DNA of 64,000 bases from Symbiodinium natans (GCA_905221605.1 CAJNDS010002438.1:278357-342356), one strand, 5' to 3'; shown: positions 24,402-39,463, counted from the first letter of the stretch. Notes: a model not told the origin generated them from the sequence alone. Translations and numbers: made by a program.

Positions 24402-27400
24402 TCACACAGCCGCAAGCTTTTCAGGGATTTCCGCATACTCAGCAATGATCTCACGAAGGCGATCGCCCGTCATGGTCTCCAGTTCGGTCAGCTCATCGGC
24501 CACGCGGTCCAGGCATGCGCGGTTGGTCATCAAGATGTTGAGGGCATTGAGGTAGCAGTCGTCCGAGATCTCCTTGATGGCCGTGTCGATCTTTGCGCTC
24601 AGCTCCTCTGAGTAGTCGGGGCCCATGAAGCCACCGTCATCGATGGCAAGGGAGCCGACTTCCGACATGCCAAACTGGGTTACCATGGCCTAAGCTCCAA
24701 AAGTTGGGAGGGCTGTGAAAACTCCTCCTGCGGACTGCGGTCCTAATCTTTTCTTGGTTTGGGGGCTAAAGGAAACAAAAGCAGGATCTGCGATTGTCTA
24801 TCCTCATGTCTGCGGATGTGCCGATTTCAAGCACGCAACCCCGAATCCTTGCAGGGTTCATCCTCTCCCTGAGGTCCTGAACCCTGCACCCTAGACCCTG
24901 AACTCTACACACCCTAAACTTCCCCAGGGTTTAGGGCTTAGGGTTTATAGCCCTAAACCCTACCCCCTGAGGTGTGCACTCGGGCCATGCGCTCGACCTG
25001 CTGGAGGTCGCCGCCGGCGCCGGTGGTCACCTGAGTGTAGATGGTTTAGGGTTTACTCGGCACGATCTCTGAGTCTGAGCAGCTGAGCGCGGGTTCAGGG
25101 TTTAGGGTTCAGGGTTTCGGGGTACCTGTTATTATAAGATTAGGGTTTAGGGTAGTAACGGGTAGTACCTTATTGGGGCCCTTATTATAAGGGAATCCTA
25201 TGGGCGGCTATTTTAGGGTCCCAATTTTCGTACACCCCCATTTTGGGAGATAAGCATCGCCTGGGTTCATGTGGGCTATAGGGAGGAAGCGGGTTATAAT
25301 TCACGGAAAGGCCGAGGCATTTGCCATGTACCGCGACAGCCCCGCTCCCCGACATCAACGATTGTCTCGACTGCTCGTTCGTTTCAACGTGGAACAATGG
25401 GGGCTCGTGGCATGCGTCTTGTAGTGACGTGGCACTGTCCTTACTCGGGGCATTTCGGGGCCGGACGGTCACATGCGATCATTGACCCCACAGTGTGTAC
25501 CTCTGTTCTTAGTCCTTTCATTGTCCCTTCATCCCCTTGCTCACGCGCTGTACAATGCACAGCGAAGTGAAAGACGCAAAATGACTCTGATGCTGGTGCA
25601 CCTGGTTGGTTCCAAACACCAACTGCTCGGCCGCACGTCCGCCCAAAGCACCGGCAATGCGGGCCTTCAGCATGGCTGCCGAGATGAGGCTCTGGTCCTT
25701 GCGGATGATCTTTAGTAGCGCTCTTTTTACAGGACTCACGACGTGTGCATATGTCTGCTTGGTGGCTGCTCGCCACTTTGAACTAACTTACACGACAGCT
25801 GCGCGTGCCCCCGCACTTCATCGCTGCAGGTCCTCACCGGGTGTGAACCAGGTGAGGCCCTTGGCCTGCCCGCGTGGGATCAGGGTCACCTTGTTGACAG
25901 GGTCGTGGTACGGGAGCAGGGTGCCGACAATGGCGTGTCCGGCTTCGTGGTACGCGATGAGCTTCTTGGCTGCGTTGTCCTGTGTGGAGTGAATCTGTTT
26001 GTGAATCTACAACGAGACAAAACAGGAGAAGAAGAGCTGCGGAAACACCTCATACTTGTTGAACATTCTCCTGCAGAGCCCGGCCCTCAAGGCCAGCAAT
26101 GACCCGGTCCGTGGCATCGTTGATCTCATCCATGCTGATGGCCTTCTTGTTGCGCCGGGCGGCCAGGATCGCCGACTCGTTCATGAGGTTCTCCAGATCA
26201 GCGCCCGAAAAGCCGGCGGTGCGCTTGGCGATGTCCATCAGCGTGATCTCACCGTCCAGCTTCTTGTTCTTGACATGGACCTCAAGGATCTGTGCACGGC
26301 CCTTGACGTCCGGGAGGCCGACCTGCACCCGGCGGTCGAAGCGGCCAGGGCGTAGCAAGGCGTTGTCAAGGATGTCAGACCTGGTCAGGTGATGTGTACT
26401 GGCAAACAACGGCAAGAAGTCAGAGCTGTCTTCTTGTTTAGACAACAGGCCTGTTGGTGGCCGCAACAACGATGACGCCACTGTTGCCCTCGAAACCATC
26501 CATCTCGGTGAGGATCTGATTCAGCGTCTGCTCGCGCTCGTCGTTGCCACCACCCATGCCGGCACCGCGCTGGCGGCCGATGGCATCGATCTCGTCGATG
26601 AACACGATGCACGGCGCCTTCTCCTTGGCCTGCTTGAAAATGTCTCGCACGCGCGAGGCACCGACGCCCACGAAGAGCTCGATGAACTCAGAGGCAGATG
26701 ACTGGATGAACGGCACGCCCGACTCACCGGCCAGTGCCTTCGCCATCAGCGTCTTACCGGTGCCTGGCGGGCCCGTCAGCAGCACGCCGCGGGGGATCTT
26801 CGCACCGACCTTGACAAACCTCTCCGGTGCCTTCAGGAAGTCAACGATCTCCATGAGCTCCTCCTTAGCCTCGTCGATACCGGCCACATCTTCGAACTTC
26901 ACGCCGGTCTCAGGCGTGATCATGATCTTGGCCTGGCCCTGGTTCCCGAAACCCGGGATGCCGCCACCGCCGCCCGGTGCACGGGAGCGCAGGAAGAGCA
27001 GGCCAGCGATCAGCAGCAGCGGCAGCGCAACATCACCCAGCACGTTGAATAGTGGGTTTGGCTTCTCAGGCTGGTGAACCTCGATGGAGATACCTTTGGC
27101 CGTGAGCTTCTCGATGAGGCCTGTGGTGGCCCCAGGCAGATCGCAAACAAGTTGTTGCTCACGACCTCCCACGGAGACGGTGGCTACAGCTGTTCGACCC
27201 AGGTCGTAGAAGTCCACGCGCTTCACGGAGCCCTCATCCACGAACTCGAGGAGCCGCGAGTACGTCACACGGCCAGTGACCCGCTGAAAGCCACCTCCTC
27301 CGGGCTGCTGCATCTGCATCTGCGGCGCCTCCATGGTCTGCAGCGCCGGCACGTCGTCCGCCTTGGCCGCCAAAGGCGCCGCGGTGGCGGCCAGGGCGGC

Positions 27401-27703
27401 GAGGACCTGCACAGCGGCGTGCTTTACCACGGTGTCGGGCAGCGCTGCGCCCGCGGAGGCTTCGGCAGCCATGTCCTTGACTCGGCGCAGAACCTCTTCG
27501 CTGGTGGACTCTCGGCTCTCGGCCTCGGGAGTCGCCAGTCCAAGTCGAGCAATGGCACTGCGCGCAGCCTTGCCACCCTGTGGCGCAGCACGCGTGGAGC
27601 CGCAGAAGCCGCGGCGGGGGCAGTCGGCACATGCAAACCTGGCATCGGGATACGTTGCAAGAGTGTTGGAAGTCTTCTGTTCCACTACGTATGTCCATTG
27701 CAT
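24402..27703 (-). CDS. ftsH: plastid FtsH protease, FtsH2/8 (VAR2)-like (FtsH-B)
   Basis: Membrane AAA+ zinc protease, 714 residues from six exons: 27703-26451, 26380-26071, 25979-25833, 25697-25602, 25030-24980 and 24689-24402. Exon lengths sum to a whole frame. In order: a leader; a hydrophobic Ala-rich segment ending PLAAKADD (about 92-115), like a thylakoid-transfer signal; lumenal domain beginning [12 protein letters not shown]; transmembrane helix (about 218-238); Walker A GPPGTGKT (about 310-317); Walker B VFIDEIDA (about 364-371); SRH with RPGRFDR; zinc site HEAGH (532-536); third zinc ligand Asp at about 610 in TTGAGGD; C-terminal M41 helices. All catalytic residues are present. The lumenal domain and spacing resemble plant FtsH2/8. 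No ER-type signal peptide is visible at the ATG, which lies only 24 bp after the stop of the upstream FtsH, so an earlier exon or a fused translation product is possible. Donors are GC, GA, GA, GT and GT. Likely role: degradation of damaged photosystem II D1 in the thylakoid. Confidence 0.93.
24980..25030 (-). other. 51-bp micro-exon of FtsH-B with the zinc-ligand Asp
   Basis: Encodes 17 residues, [17 protein letters not shown], too short for ordinary open-frame detection. It is preceded by CTCAG and followed by GTGCAC. It supplies the Asp that completes the HEAGH zinc site. The usual Asn before this Asp is Gly here. Confidence 0.9.
25111..25239. mobile_element. MITE-like foldback element, family A, inside FtsH-B intron 4
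   Basis: Contains GTACCTTATTGGGGCCC, TTATTATAAGGGAATCCTA and ends AATTTTCGTACACCCCCA. It lies wholly within the 571-bp intron 25031-25601, next to TTTAGGG-like units at 25051-25060 and 25095-25150. Confidence 0.7.
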
Positions 27704-27727
27704 GGAGAGCTCAGCGGCTTAGAACAA

Positions 27728-30515
<2,788 letters not shown>

Positions 30516-31056
30516 TTAGCTTGAGCAGTGATCGGTTTCAAAAATTTTCAAAACAGCTTCACACATGTTCTTTCTAAACTCGGACATCTCAGCGAGGCTC
30601 CACTTCAGTTTCAGCTTGCCTGCGCCGCTCTCTGGATAGGCACACAGCGTCGCGACACCATCCTGCAAGGGAATGTGGGAAGGCAGCGCCGAATGGAGAA
30701 CGTAGTGGCACTCATGCTTCCGTGCACTCAAACCCTAAACCCTAAACCTTGAAGCCTAAACGAGTACAACCTAGTGCAACCTTTCAGTCTTGGGGCTGGC
30801 ACGAGTCGTCACTAACCCACGGAACAAAGGCAACCCCTTCCATTGAAGCCCGTAGTACAGCCACACGCTCCTCCAGAAAGGTGATGGATGCGGCGCCTTC
30901 CACGGCACTGCAAATCACCTCAAGCGCAAATCGAAGAGACCAGCATGGGTTTTCGATCAAGGCAGCGGCAGAACTTGGCAGTGGACACCTTGCAGCGACA
31001 GCGCATCTTTCCCCGAACTTGCAGACTGCCCTAAACAAACCCCGCTTCATCCGCAA
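30516..31056 (-). CDS. unrecognised two-exon gene (3' part)
   Basis: Two coding-like blocks just upstream of FtsH-A on the same strand. Block 1 (about 31030-30800) includes SSAAALIENPCWSLRFALEV, ICSAVEGAASITFLEERVAV and GVAFVPWVSDDSC. Block 2 starts after a good acceptor, CCTTGCAG, at about 30664 and reads DGVATLCAYPESGAGKLKLK then WSLAEMSEFRKNMCEAVLKI and a stop at 30516. The intron between them contains telomere-like repeats (30729-30757). Composition and helix-like patterns look genuine, but no family was recognised and the donor is unclear. The stop is only 64 bp from the FtsH-A start, tighter than most spacings here, which may mean shared transcription. Confidence 0.5.
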
Positions 31057-34000
31057 ACCGCGTGCTAGCTCGCACTTTGCTGCTTTCTTTCTTAGCTGGA
31101 CCTTCCGCTTCCGCTTCCTCTTCTTCCTCTTCCTCCTCTTCCTCCTCTACTTCTTCTTCCCCCGAAAGGCGACCCCGGCCACGGCGCCCTCTCTCTCTCC
31201 CTCTCCCTCTCCCTTGTGACTATAGTCATATATATATATATATATTTTTTATGCTTTTGATAGTTTATCAAATTTACATATTGAGACATGTATATCATGC
31301 ACCTTTTTGGGGTGCTCTGCAGGTTCTACAGGTTCTTCCGCTGCTCTGCCGAAGGCCTCGGGATGTCTGGGGTGAGGGGCTTTTTCGGCTTGGCAGTGAG
31401 GTGTGCTTCGCATACCCTGTACTGTTAACCTCAGATTTAAAAACCCCCCCTCAATTAAGGAATCCCAAGCCCGGGGCGAAAACAAAAACAGTTGAGACGG
31501 GGGGGGGGGGGGTTATTAATTCGAGGTCAACATTATGCCCATTTATGCCCCATATGCCCGCTACGGCTATCCACTTCCACGAAGTGACAGCACAGTTTTG
31601 GAATCCATACCCTCAGCCCCTGAACTAGGACCGTGTGACTCGCGGCTAGGACATTGCAGTCAATACAGGAACCTTGGCACGGCAAGCGGCAGTCGCTTTG
31701 AAGCAGGGATCTGTGGGCACATCCTTCACGAGCGGAAATCTTGCAAGCTGTCTCATGCACAGGTTTCTAGGATCGGCCGTCCTCCATCCACCACCCGGCA
31801 TCTCTCTTCCAGGTGAAAAGGCAGTCGTGCGCGAAGGTGATCGGCGGCTCAGCAGCAGATGGACCTGGATGCCGAAAACTGTGCCGGCATTGTGCAGTCT
31901 ACATATACATATACCGTATACATACACATAAGGTTTCATACACATACGATGTGCATTCTCTACCGTTAGACACATCAAACCACCATGTACAGCAATTGCA
32001 GCACAAGCGAGCACACTATACGTCATTGCCCTTGAGTACCTCCAGCAACTTCGGCTGGCAACTCTGCGGCTTGCACGCACCTCCACAAGACAACAGAGAC
32101 ACCACAGAGATCGAGGACGAGAAAAACGCGCCCCCCCCCGCCTTGGCAGCTCTTTCTGGAGGTCCAAGTTTAGGTCGGCCTCCAACTCCTGGAGGGCTTG
32201 GAACCACTCCTTGGCTCCTCTTGGCTCTGTGGCCCCCCTGTGAGAAACTCGGGGTGCCCCCTTTAAGGAGTTTCTGTTCTATTTGGGGGGTAGAAGAGGG
32301 GTGCCCCGATTTTGGGGGTGAAAATACCCCTCTAGCGAAGGAGAAGAGGTGAAGGCGAGCGTCGTCAAGCACGGTGCGAACGAAGACCTCCACTGACTTC
32401 TCCACCTGGCAGAAAGGGTCTTCGGAAACGGTCACGGAAAAGCCTCGGCCTTGCATGAAGCCTTACAAGGAGTGGCCTCTGGCGGCAGAGTAACACACAC
32501 AGGAGGAGCATCACCACTGGCAGGCTTCCTGCAAAGCTGTGCCACACTTGTGCCTGCAAGCTGTGCAAGCGTACTATGACATCCACACCTGTACAGTTGT
32601 TTGTCGTCTGTGATGTGCAACTCCGCGTACTCCCATCCACGATTCGGGTCGTGCTTGGAAGACTCCAGCCATTCCTGAACTCTCGCCCAAGACTTGCAGC
32701 AACTTCTCTAGATGCTCTCAGAAAGTCGGTGGGTGGTGTTCCAATTTGGTGTTCATTCGTGGTGTATTTCTTTTCTTTTTTTTGTGGGGGGGGGGGGGGG
32801 GGGTGTCTTGTGAAACCAATCTGGAAATTCTGCGAAGCACTCCCACACCTTGCGCTGCGGGCCCAGCTGCGAGGTCTCTCTTCACCCACAGCCAGTAGCC
32901 CTGGAACTCCTGGAAGAACCTGGGTTGTGCTTTCGAGTTGTGCTTTAAACCCCAGCGAAAAGCATTGATGGGAAATCAAAACCCTCTCCCTAAACCCTAA
33001 GCTCTAAACCCTGCAGCTCAGGAACATGTCCAGAAACGCACCATCCTTGGCCCTGTCCTGGGAGGCTTCGAGGGAGCGGCATTCGTCCCTTGTGGGACTT
33101 GAGGGACGGCTTCATGGAGTGCTGGGGCCTTTTGCCGCTAGCAGCCTCGCAACCACACTGCAGTTTTGGGATGTTTTTTGGCTTAGGGTACGGTTTAGGG
33201 TTCGTTTAGGATGTACCTGCCAGCTTAAATTGCGAGGCAACAAAACTCTGCACAGCCGCAGGCTACGGGATGCTTCGAGAGAAGCATCGCCGGACTACTA
33301 TTTGCTTTGACCCCCTCAAAATTATAGTAAAAAAATCTCAAAACCTATACTACCCTTCTAAGGAAGAATATCTTGATTTTTTGGGGGGCTTCTTAGTTCT
33401 TAGGCAAGTAGTAGCGGGCCCAAATGCTGAAGTCAAGTCCGCCAACAGAGGAGTGAGGGAGGCATCCCCTCAGCCTTTCTGAGCCTGCAATCCTAGATGT
33501 TCAGGCGTGCACATGTATATGTGTATATATACATACACACATATATTGTATTTGTATCTATACTTATATACTGAGATGTATACTTTTTATTTTCTATATC
33601 TACATATTTGTATCTATTTTTCTTATAATACCTATACAAAAAAAACACATACTTGTATGTCTTGTGATCACTGGTCCGAACTCGGGGCCCGAAGCTTGCT
33701 CAGTCAGGTCACGGGCCAGAAGCCGGGCAAGCCTTCGTCGAGAATGCGTCGCCAAGGCTTTGCCTTGTCCTTGGAAGCCATGCAAGGCAGGGGCGGTTGC
33801 CTGGACAGTGGGGTTGTGTTCTCTTTGTTGGGGGGGTACTTCGTTTGTTGGCGATTAGCATATGACGAAGAAGTCGGGCCATTCAGGTCTAGGTCGGGTT
33901 TAGTAGTACGCCCGTTCTGCAAAACCTCTGGATGGTCCACCTTCCCCAGATTCTGCCCCGGTCGATAGGACGAACAACTGCACTGCACAAGCAATCATGT

Positions 34001-34660
34001 GCTCCGCCACTCAGGTCCCGGCATCGCCCGAGAAGTGCACGATCTTTATCTGGTCCTGATCCTGCAGTGGCCGAAGCGTTTGTAGCAAGACCATTCAGCG
34101 GCGGTACGTGCCTTTCCATTGCAAGAACATGTGCTGGATTAGGTGAGGAAGGCAGATACACCAGGGATAGCGAGGGTGAGCATGCTCGTCACACCCTTTG
34201 CATGCGTTTGCACTGCCCTATTCTGAGACAAAGGGTTTGGGAATGCACGAGTAGTCAACTGATCACACTCACTTTGCCGTCGCATCTGCTCTTTTGGGAA
34301 ATTTGAGATGTCGCTGCATCCGGCCAGCTAAGGAAGTGCCGGCAACAGCAATATCAAGCACTCACCGACGACATGTGGCAATGTGCTTGAGAACAGGAGC
34401 CAACACAACCCTAGCCCCAAACCCACCTGCAGGAGCCGGATCCGATGTGCGCCAGACACCTCCAGACTCGTCTGCTGGAAGCTTACAGGCCCTACTGGCC
34501 CCCATAAAGTTGTGCAAAGCCTAATGCAAGCTCGAGCCCTAAACGCATAAGCTCGCCAGGGCTAAAGGGTCATTCATGGACCTGAACCTCCCAAGTACCT
34601 CTTCATGCGGAGCCACAAGCGGGGCATCTAGGGTATCTCAATGGATACGAGTAGTTGGGG
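31057..34660. other. mostly non-coding stretch with a possible exon
   Basis: Holds a CT-rich segment at 31100-31215, short AT runs, a G-run at 31500-31513, and telomere-like pieces at 32990-33012 and 33183-33205. A minus-strand open stretch at about 32450-32700 reads CCKSWARVQEWLESSKHDPN and EYAELHITDDKQLYRCGCHS, which looks like real protein but matches nothing I know; it could be an isolated exon. A G-rich palindromic patch near 32245-32335 resembles family A. The part 33660-34600 shows nothing clear. Confidence 0.4.
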
Positions 34661-34669
34661 GGGGTCTAG

Positions 34670-36020
34670 GGAGTATGCTGAGCAACGCACCCTGTCCGGA
34701 TGGAGGGCGAGGAACATCTGGTGGATTTGAAAGTTATATTCCACGCCGATGTGTCGCCACGGTGCATCCGCCCAGAATCTGCTCAAGTAGTCCTGCCCAG
34801 GCAGTGAAAGACAGCCGGTAGTAAGCCATCAAGCACTGATTGCCAAAGCCGATATTCCAAACCTCAAAAACATCCAAAACTTCAACTTCAAATGCCGAGG
34901 GCTACAGCAGCAGCAATCCTGCTCGGGGCCGTTGCCCACGCAGTGCCTTCGAGTTTTTTTCGTGGCATCGGGGAAAACCGAGGGTGTCTCAGGCATTAGG
35001 TGTCTTGGCGCCTTAATATCCTTAATGCCTTTCTAAAGCTGTGTCTCATTGCTGCACGAGCTGCTCCGGATGATTTGGGTCAGCGAGTTCGCTGAGCATC
35101 TCATGAAACACGTCCAGGTCAGGCTGCAGAAGCATGACTCCGGCGTTGATGCCTCGAGGAATGCAAGGGCTGAGGGTCATGCCAATGACACTGCCCCATG
35201 CCCCCTGCCCTTGTGGATTTAGTCGGCCTGGCCTGTGCCCTGACCCCAGGACCAACCACTGAAATCTCTGCCCATGAAGAAGTCCCTGCCATCCAAGACA
35301 TCTCCTGGACACTTGCAGATGCTGTGATTTTCAATCGCAAACTGGCGCTTTTCGACAGATCGAGAGCAGAGCAACCACGCTGCAAGTGCCAGCCTGTCTT
35401 GAGGGCTTTCCATTCGTGTATCCCCCGTCGCATTGCAGCCGGCGCTTGGTGCTGGAACAGCTCGTCGACATTGCCTCGCCTTGCACGAACTCAGGATAAG
35501 CAGGGTGCAGCCGTCACCAGGAAGCCGTTGCAATGATCGGCATGCAAGACGCTTCCGCCAGAAAAGGCCAGGGCACACGAAGATGTCGATGTCAAGCACG
35601 AGGATCTTTTCGAACTCCACCAGCTCAAGGGCACGTAGCTTCGTGAAGACCTTTGCGAAGCGATGCCCTGGGATGAAGTTCCCCAGCTTGTCAGCAGCCA
35701 CCGCGATGTGCTGCACGGGCCGACAGTCCCAAATTCTCGACAGCAGGGCTATGCAGGATGGGGGCACGTCGTCGGCGTAGAGACAGACCCGTGCATGCTT
35801 TGAGCCACTTCTCCTGATGGAATGCCCGAGGACGAGTGCACCCAGCACATACTCGCTGGACCGGCCCCACCTAAGCACGACGCAAGAGGGAATGTGTGCC
35901 CGTGGAGGAATGAGAAGCGAAAGTACCTCCGTCCCAACGATTCTCAAAATAGGCAGATCCCATCCCTCCAGCCCAGCTGCAGGTTAATCACGTAGGCAAA
36001 TCGGCCGCGCGCAGCTGGCA
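34670..36020 (-). CDS. GT8 family glycosyltransferase (glycogenin-like), partial
   Basis: Retaining GT-A transferase using a nucleotide-sugar. Five exons on the minus strand: one ending at 35981 (…GRFAYVINL), 35870-35569, 35474-35394, 35152-35061, and one from 34792 to about 34670. Spliced reading gives INLWGRSSEYVLGALVLGHS, the DxD metal motif in ILVLDIDIFVCPGNVDELF, QAPAAMRRGIHE, KTGINAGVMLLQPD and EQDYLSRFWADAPWRHIGVE, in the order and spacing of GT8 enzymes. Introns 35871-35980, 35475-35568 and 35153-35393 all have GC donors and AG acceptors; the fourth (34793-35060) begins CTCG or, shifted within a shared GCAG, GCAG. The 5' end (start codon, any signal peptide) and the 3' end beyond HPDRV are not found; a further exon is expected. 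Function is likely polysaccharide or glycoconjugate synthesis; substrate unknown. Confidence 0.8.
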
Positions 36021-36906
36021 AAGATGGCCTCTGCTCTTGACACACACTGGGTGAGCCAGGCAAGCTCCATATGGAATGACCAGCACCATAAGTGAAGCTA
36101 ACAGGGGCATGCACGACAACTTTCAAGACAAGGAGGGGAAGAAAAAAGCATCGAAAGCACCCGTCTGAGGTTCATCATCGAAATTCAGAGAGGGAGCACA
36201 AGCAACGTGAATTTCGTTCCTCTGTGTTCTCGCGTCCCGCCTCGGACCTCTGGGGGATGAACGCGAAAGCGCCAGCGGTCGCTTGCAGCAGGGGCAGTGG
36301 CCACGCCAGGCCTCTACGCCCTCCTCGACCTTCCACCAGGGGTCCCCCTCCTTTTCCCGCGGACCTCTATGCTATGGGAACCCACCCCTTCCCAAGAATA
36401 CTGATCCTGATAAGGCATCCTTTGCCAGCACCCCCCACAAAACACATCCTGAACCCTGAACCCTAAACCCTAAACCCTAAACCCTAAAGTCTTGCTGCTG
36501 CCGCCTCCGGCCAGGGCAGCGCCTCCTTCCCGGCGGAACAGGTGAGCAGATTGCACAACTGCCCAGCCCTACGAGGGCACTACTTAATCGGCCCATATAC
36601 GGCACGTAAGTACAGTTATACCTACAGCTATAATGAGTTAACAAGTACCAATTTCGCGCCGACATGACAAGAAGCTGCAAGCAAGCAGGGAGGCACGTTG
36701 GCCTTGTCTGCAGCGCCCGGAAGCGGCGAGGTGATTCGCAAAGCAACAGGCCGCCGTCGGCAGCATCCTCGTATTCTCATGCACTGGACACTCTGTCAAA
36801 CGGTGAATTGCCGTCCCACCCCCAACTTCCCTAGAGGTGTGCGGAGCATACGACATGGCAAGACCCCTTGCTCAGAGATGGCACCTATTTTCAATCACTC
36901 GCACAT

Positions 36907-36968
36907 GGGGGTTTCCGAAATCCTACTATTTGGGGCTCTATTTTGGGGATCCCTAATTCGTAAACCCC
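36907..36968. mobile_element. short MITE-like foldback element, family A
   Basis: 62 bp: GGGGGTTTCCGAAATCC at one end and TAATTCGTAAACCCC at the other, with CTACTATTTGGGG in the middle. A minimal form of the family. Confidence 0.7.
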
Positions 36969-38004
36969 AATATGTCTGCCATGTCTGCAACTCAGCGGCG
37001 GCGCTTCAGCCAGGAGGTCGCCTTCGATCCCAGCAGTTCCGTGATCCACACTGCTCTTGACTTCGGCAACCCACTGAACTCAATTACCACTCTGTCTGCT
37101 TCATTAATAGCTAAGAAATACGATGAAAACAGGGAGTGAGAGCGTCTAAAACCCCCGAGCAGTGGTGCTCGAATCAAAGCAGGGCACGATGCATCTCCGC
37201 CGCCCCGCGCCCAGGCAGCGCAACAACCGGCGGAGACCGCCAACCGTCATGCCCGCGCAGGCCAAGCGGTCATTCTTCGTTATGTGTTACGAATAATTAC
37301 GAGTCGTCCAGCAAGCCTTGGCAAGTTCACAGATTTCATTGCTTGCACCATAGTTGCCTAGTTCTATGGTCAGGATCGCTGTCTTACGATTTTCCGGACC
37401 GTAAAAGCTTCTTGCACACTGTCCGTAGGTTTTTTCGCACACTTCGGACTGTCGGGTCTACTGCTTTGCTCGAAACAGTCTGGTTCAACGTCGATTCGTC
37501 CCATCCGCATCGTAAAAGATCTGACTCGGCTCTGAGAGGCCAGTGGCTGCGAACCTCCACTGCCACTAGCACAGGCGTCTGGCGAAGGTTTCTGGAGCAG
37601 ACCGGGGATATCCGAAATCATCCGAGGATTATGCGGGGCCGCCGGCGCTCTGTGGCACTGGTGATGCCCCACCATCACCTGTGCAGATTGACTTAAGCCA
37701 AGGCCAATCGTATCTTTGTGAAGTTTCAGATCAGGCTTTGGTCCACCCATGAGCCTCTTGGCGTGACAGATCTGCGTGCAGCACCTGCATGCGAATTCAC
37801 CGAACATGTGCTGGCATACTATTATTACTCGTATTAATATTGTTATCTTTATTGTTATGATGTCTTATTGTGATTATTACTATTATTATTATTATTGTTA
37901 TTATTGCCTGAAAAAAGTGAACCTAAGTGCCAACGTGGCCCTGCCTGCGCCTGAGTTGGTGGATGGGGTCGGGCGGAGAGCCTGCTCCACCTCCATCCAG
38001 CTTT

Positions 38005-38098
38005 AGGGACCAGGGTTTAGGGTTTAGGGAGGGTTAGGGTTTAGGGTTTAGGGTTTAGGGCCAGTTTAGGGTAGTTTAGGGTTTAGGGTTTAGGGTTT
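38005..38098. repeat. telomere-like block, TTTAGGG orientation
   Basis: About eleven units broken by GAGGGTTAGGG and CCAGTTTAGGGTAG variants. Confidence 0.9.
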
Positions 38099-38953
38099 CC
38101 GGTTGCGGGTTTTTTTTGGGTTTAGGGTTGGCTTAAGACTCGTGCTGGGAGAATGGTTTCACAGCCGACCCGAAGCTCCCTTGCCTCAGCTATTGCCTCC
38201 GCCCGTTGCTTGGCTTCGGCGGCCTCGTGAGTCTACTTGCAGTGCATGCACTCTTCCGCGCCAACGGCAGGCGCCTCCTGAAAAACCTGAAGCTAGGGTC
38301 CCAACCAGACCAGATATCTGGGGTGGTGCCGGGGTCGTCGTGGCCTGAAAACAGCACTTCGCTTTCCATGGCAGCAGGGCTGCGTTGTGGCTTTGATCCT
38401 ATACCAGTTTGCAGCTGGGTTTTGGCGCGAGAGCATCGACGCCGCAAAGCTTTAGTTCCTGCCAGGTGGCCAGGTGTGAAAGCGCACAGTAATTTACCAT
38501 GGCAACCCAGCGATGTGTGTGTGTGTGTGAACAGGGGGCTTTTTTCATTCTGACGATGCGCTATCTGCCGTCCAGCAACCTGTCTTGAGCGGCTACTGTA
38601 CACTGTACATCTGCAGGAAGCTGGGCACGCTGTGAATCCTTGTATATCCTTGTAAAACGGTCTTGCACCCCACGAAGCACATAATATGTGCAGCTACTGG
38701 GCTTGCCAAATCTCCGCCTTTCACCTGGCTGCCCTGTCTCGCACTGGATCGAATGCTCTATTCCTGTGGGCATCTCGGTGGCGATCGCGGTCCCGGTCGC
38801 GATCCTCATTGTGCCGGTCCTCGTTTCGGTTCGCAGCTGGATTTCGGATGGTGGCCGGGTATCCCGCAAAGGACATGCGGCGCTTCCTCCGGCGTCTCTG
38901 GCTCATTTGGGCGCGTGCCTGCAAGCTGGGACATGTCCAATCTATGCAACATG

Positions 38954-39018
38954 TCACATATGCACAAATTGATGTGGACGCCCTGGAACCTTCATGATTA
39001 GCTTTGTAGGCTTAAGCT

Positions 39019-39049
<31 letters not shown>

Positions 39050-39463
39050 AGGCATTCGAAGCGCGCGCGCCTCAAAGTCGAAAACCACTGATGCCCTGCA
39101 GACTGGGCAGGCTGCATGCCGCAGGGCGCGGTCGGCTTGGAGACTGGCCCGGACGGCATCAGCAATGCAGCTGGTATGGAAGCAGTGTCGGCAGTTCACG
39201 AGCTGGACCCATGTGTCGACAACCTCAGCACCACATGAGCGCTCACATGGGGCCGCCAGCAGCTGATCAAGCTCCTTCTTTCCACACCCATTCGTCGGCT
39301 CCAGGCAAACGACGCAGGTGTCCCAGGAGGGAGGGGCGGAGGGCTCCAGGATTTGAGAGTTTTCCGAAACCTGTCCGGAGCGCGCAGTTTGTGCGGCCGT
39401 CACCTTGGCCTCAAACCGCGCAAGGGAGGCTTTGAAGTGGCGGCCCAGGACGGATTCGATCAC
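38954..39463 (-). CDS. RING-finger protein (C-terminal part)
   Basis: The 169-codon frame opens after an in-frame stop without an ATG, so at least one 5' exon is missing. Zinc ligands of a RING-H2-like domain are visible: CVVC, then after a long loop C-x-H-C-F-H-x-x-C (NCRHCFHTSC), and CPVC. RING domains recruit E2 enzymes and act as ubiquitin E3 ligases. The loop between the first and second ligand pairs is longer than usual and contains extra Cys (APCERSCGAEV), as in RING variants. The C-terminus has an alternating Arg/Glu run (EREREREREA) encoded by a (CT)n microsatellite on the plus strand (39022-39049), so its length is probably variable. Substrate unknown. Confidence 0.75.

Larger units (their letters stand above)
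36021..38953. other. gene-poor stretch
   Basis: No gene recognised. Contains a CCCTAAA tract (36450-36486), a family A element (36907-36968), an ATT-type microsatellite (37820-37905) and a TTTAGGG block (38005-38098). Frames between 37136 and 37807 on both strands look random. Around 38740-38860 a minus-strand frame has an RD/RDR-rich run (DRDRDRDRHRD), caused by a GATCGCG-type short repeat, and is not called a gene. Confidence 0.45.

Noticed and set aside
38721-38957. RD-rich minus-strand frame resembling an RS/RD splicing factor
   Set aside because: The run comes from a short GATCGCG-like DNA repeat; no RNA-binding domain is adjacent, and there is no clear link to the RING gene.
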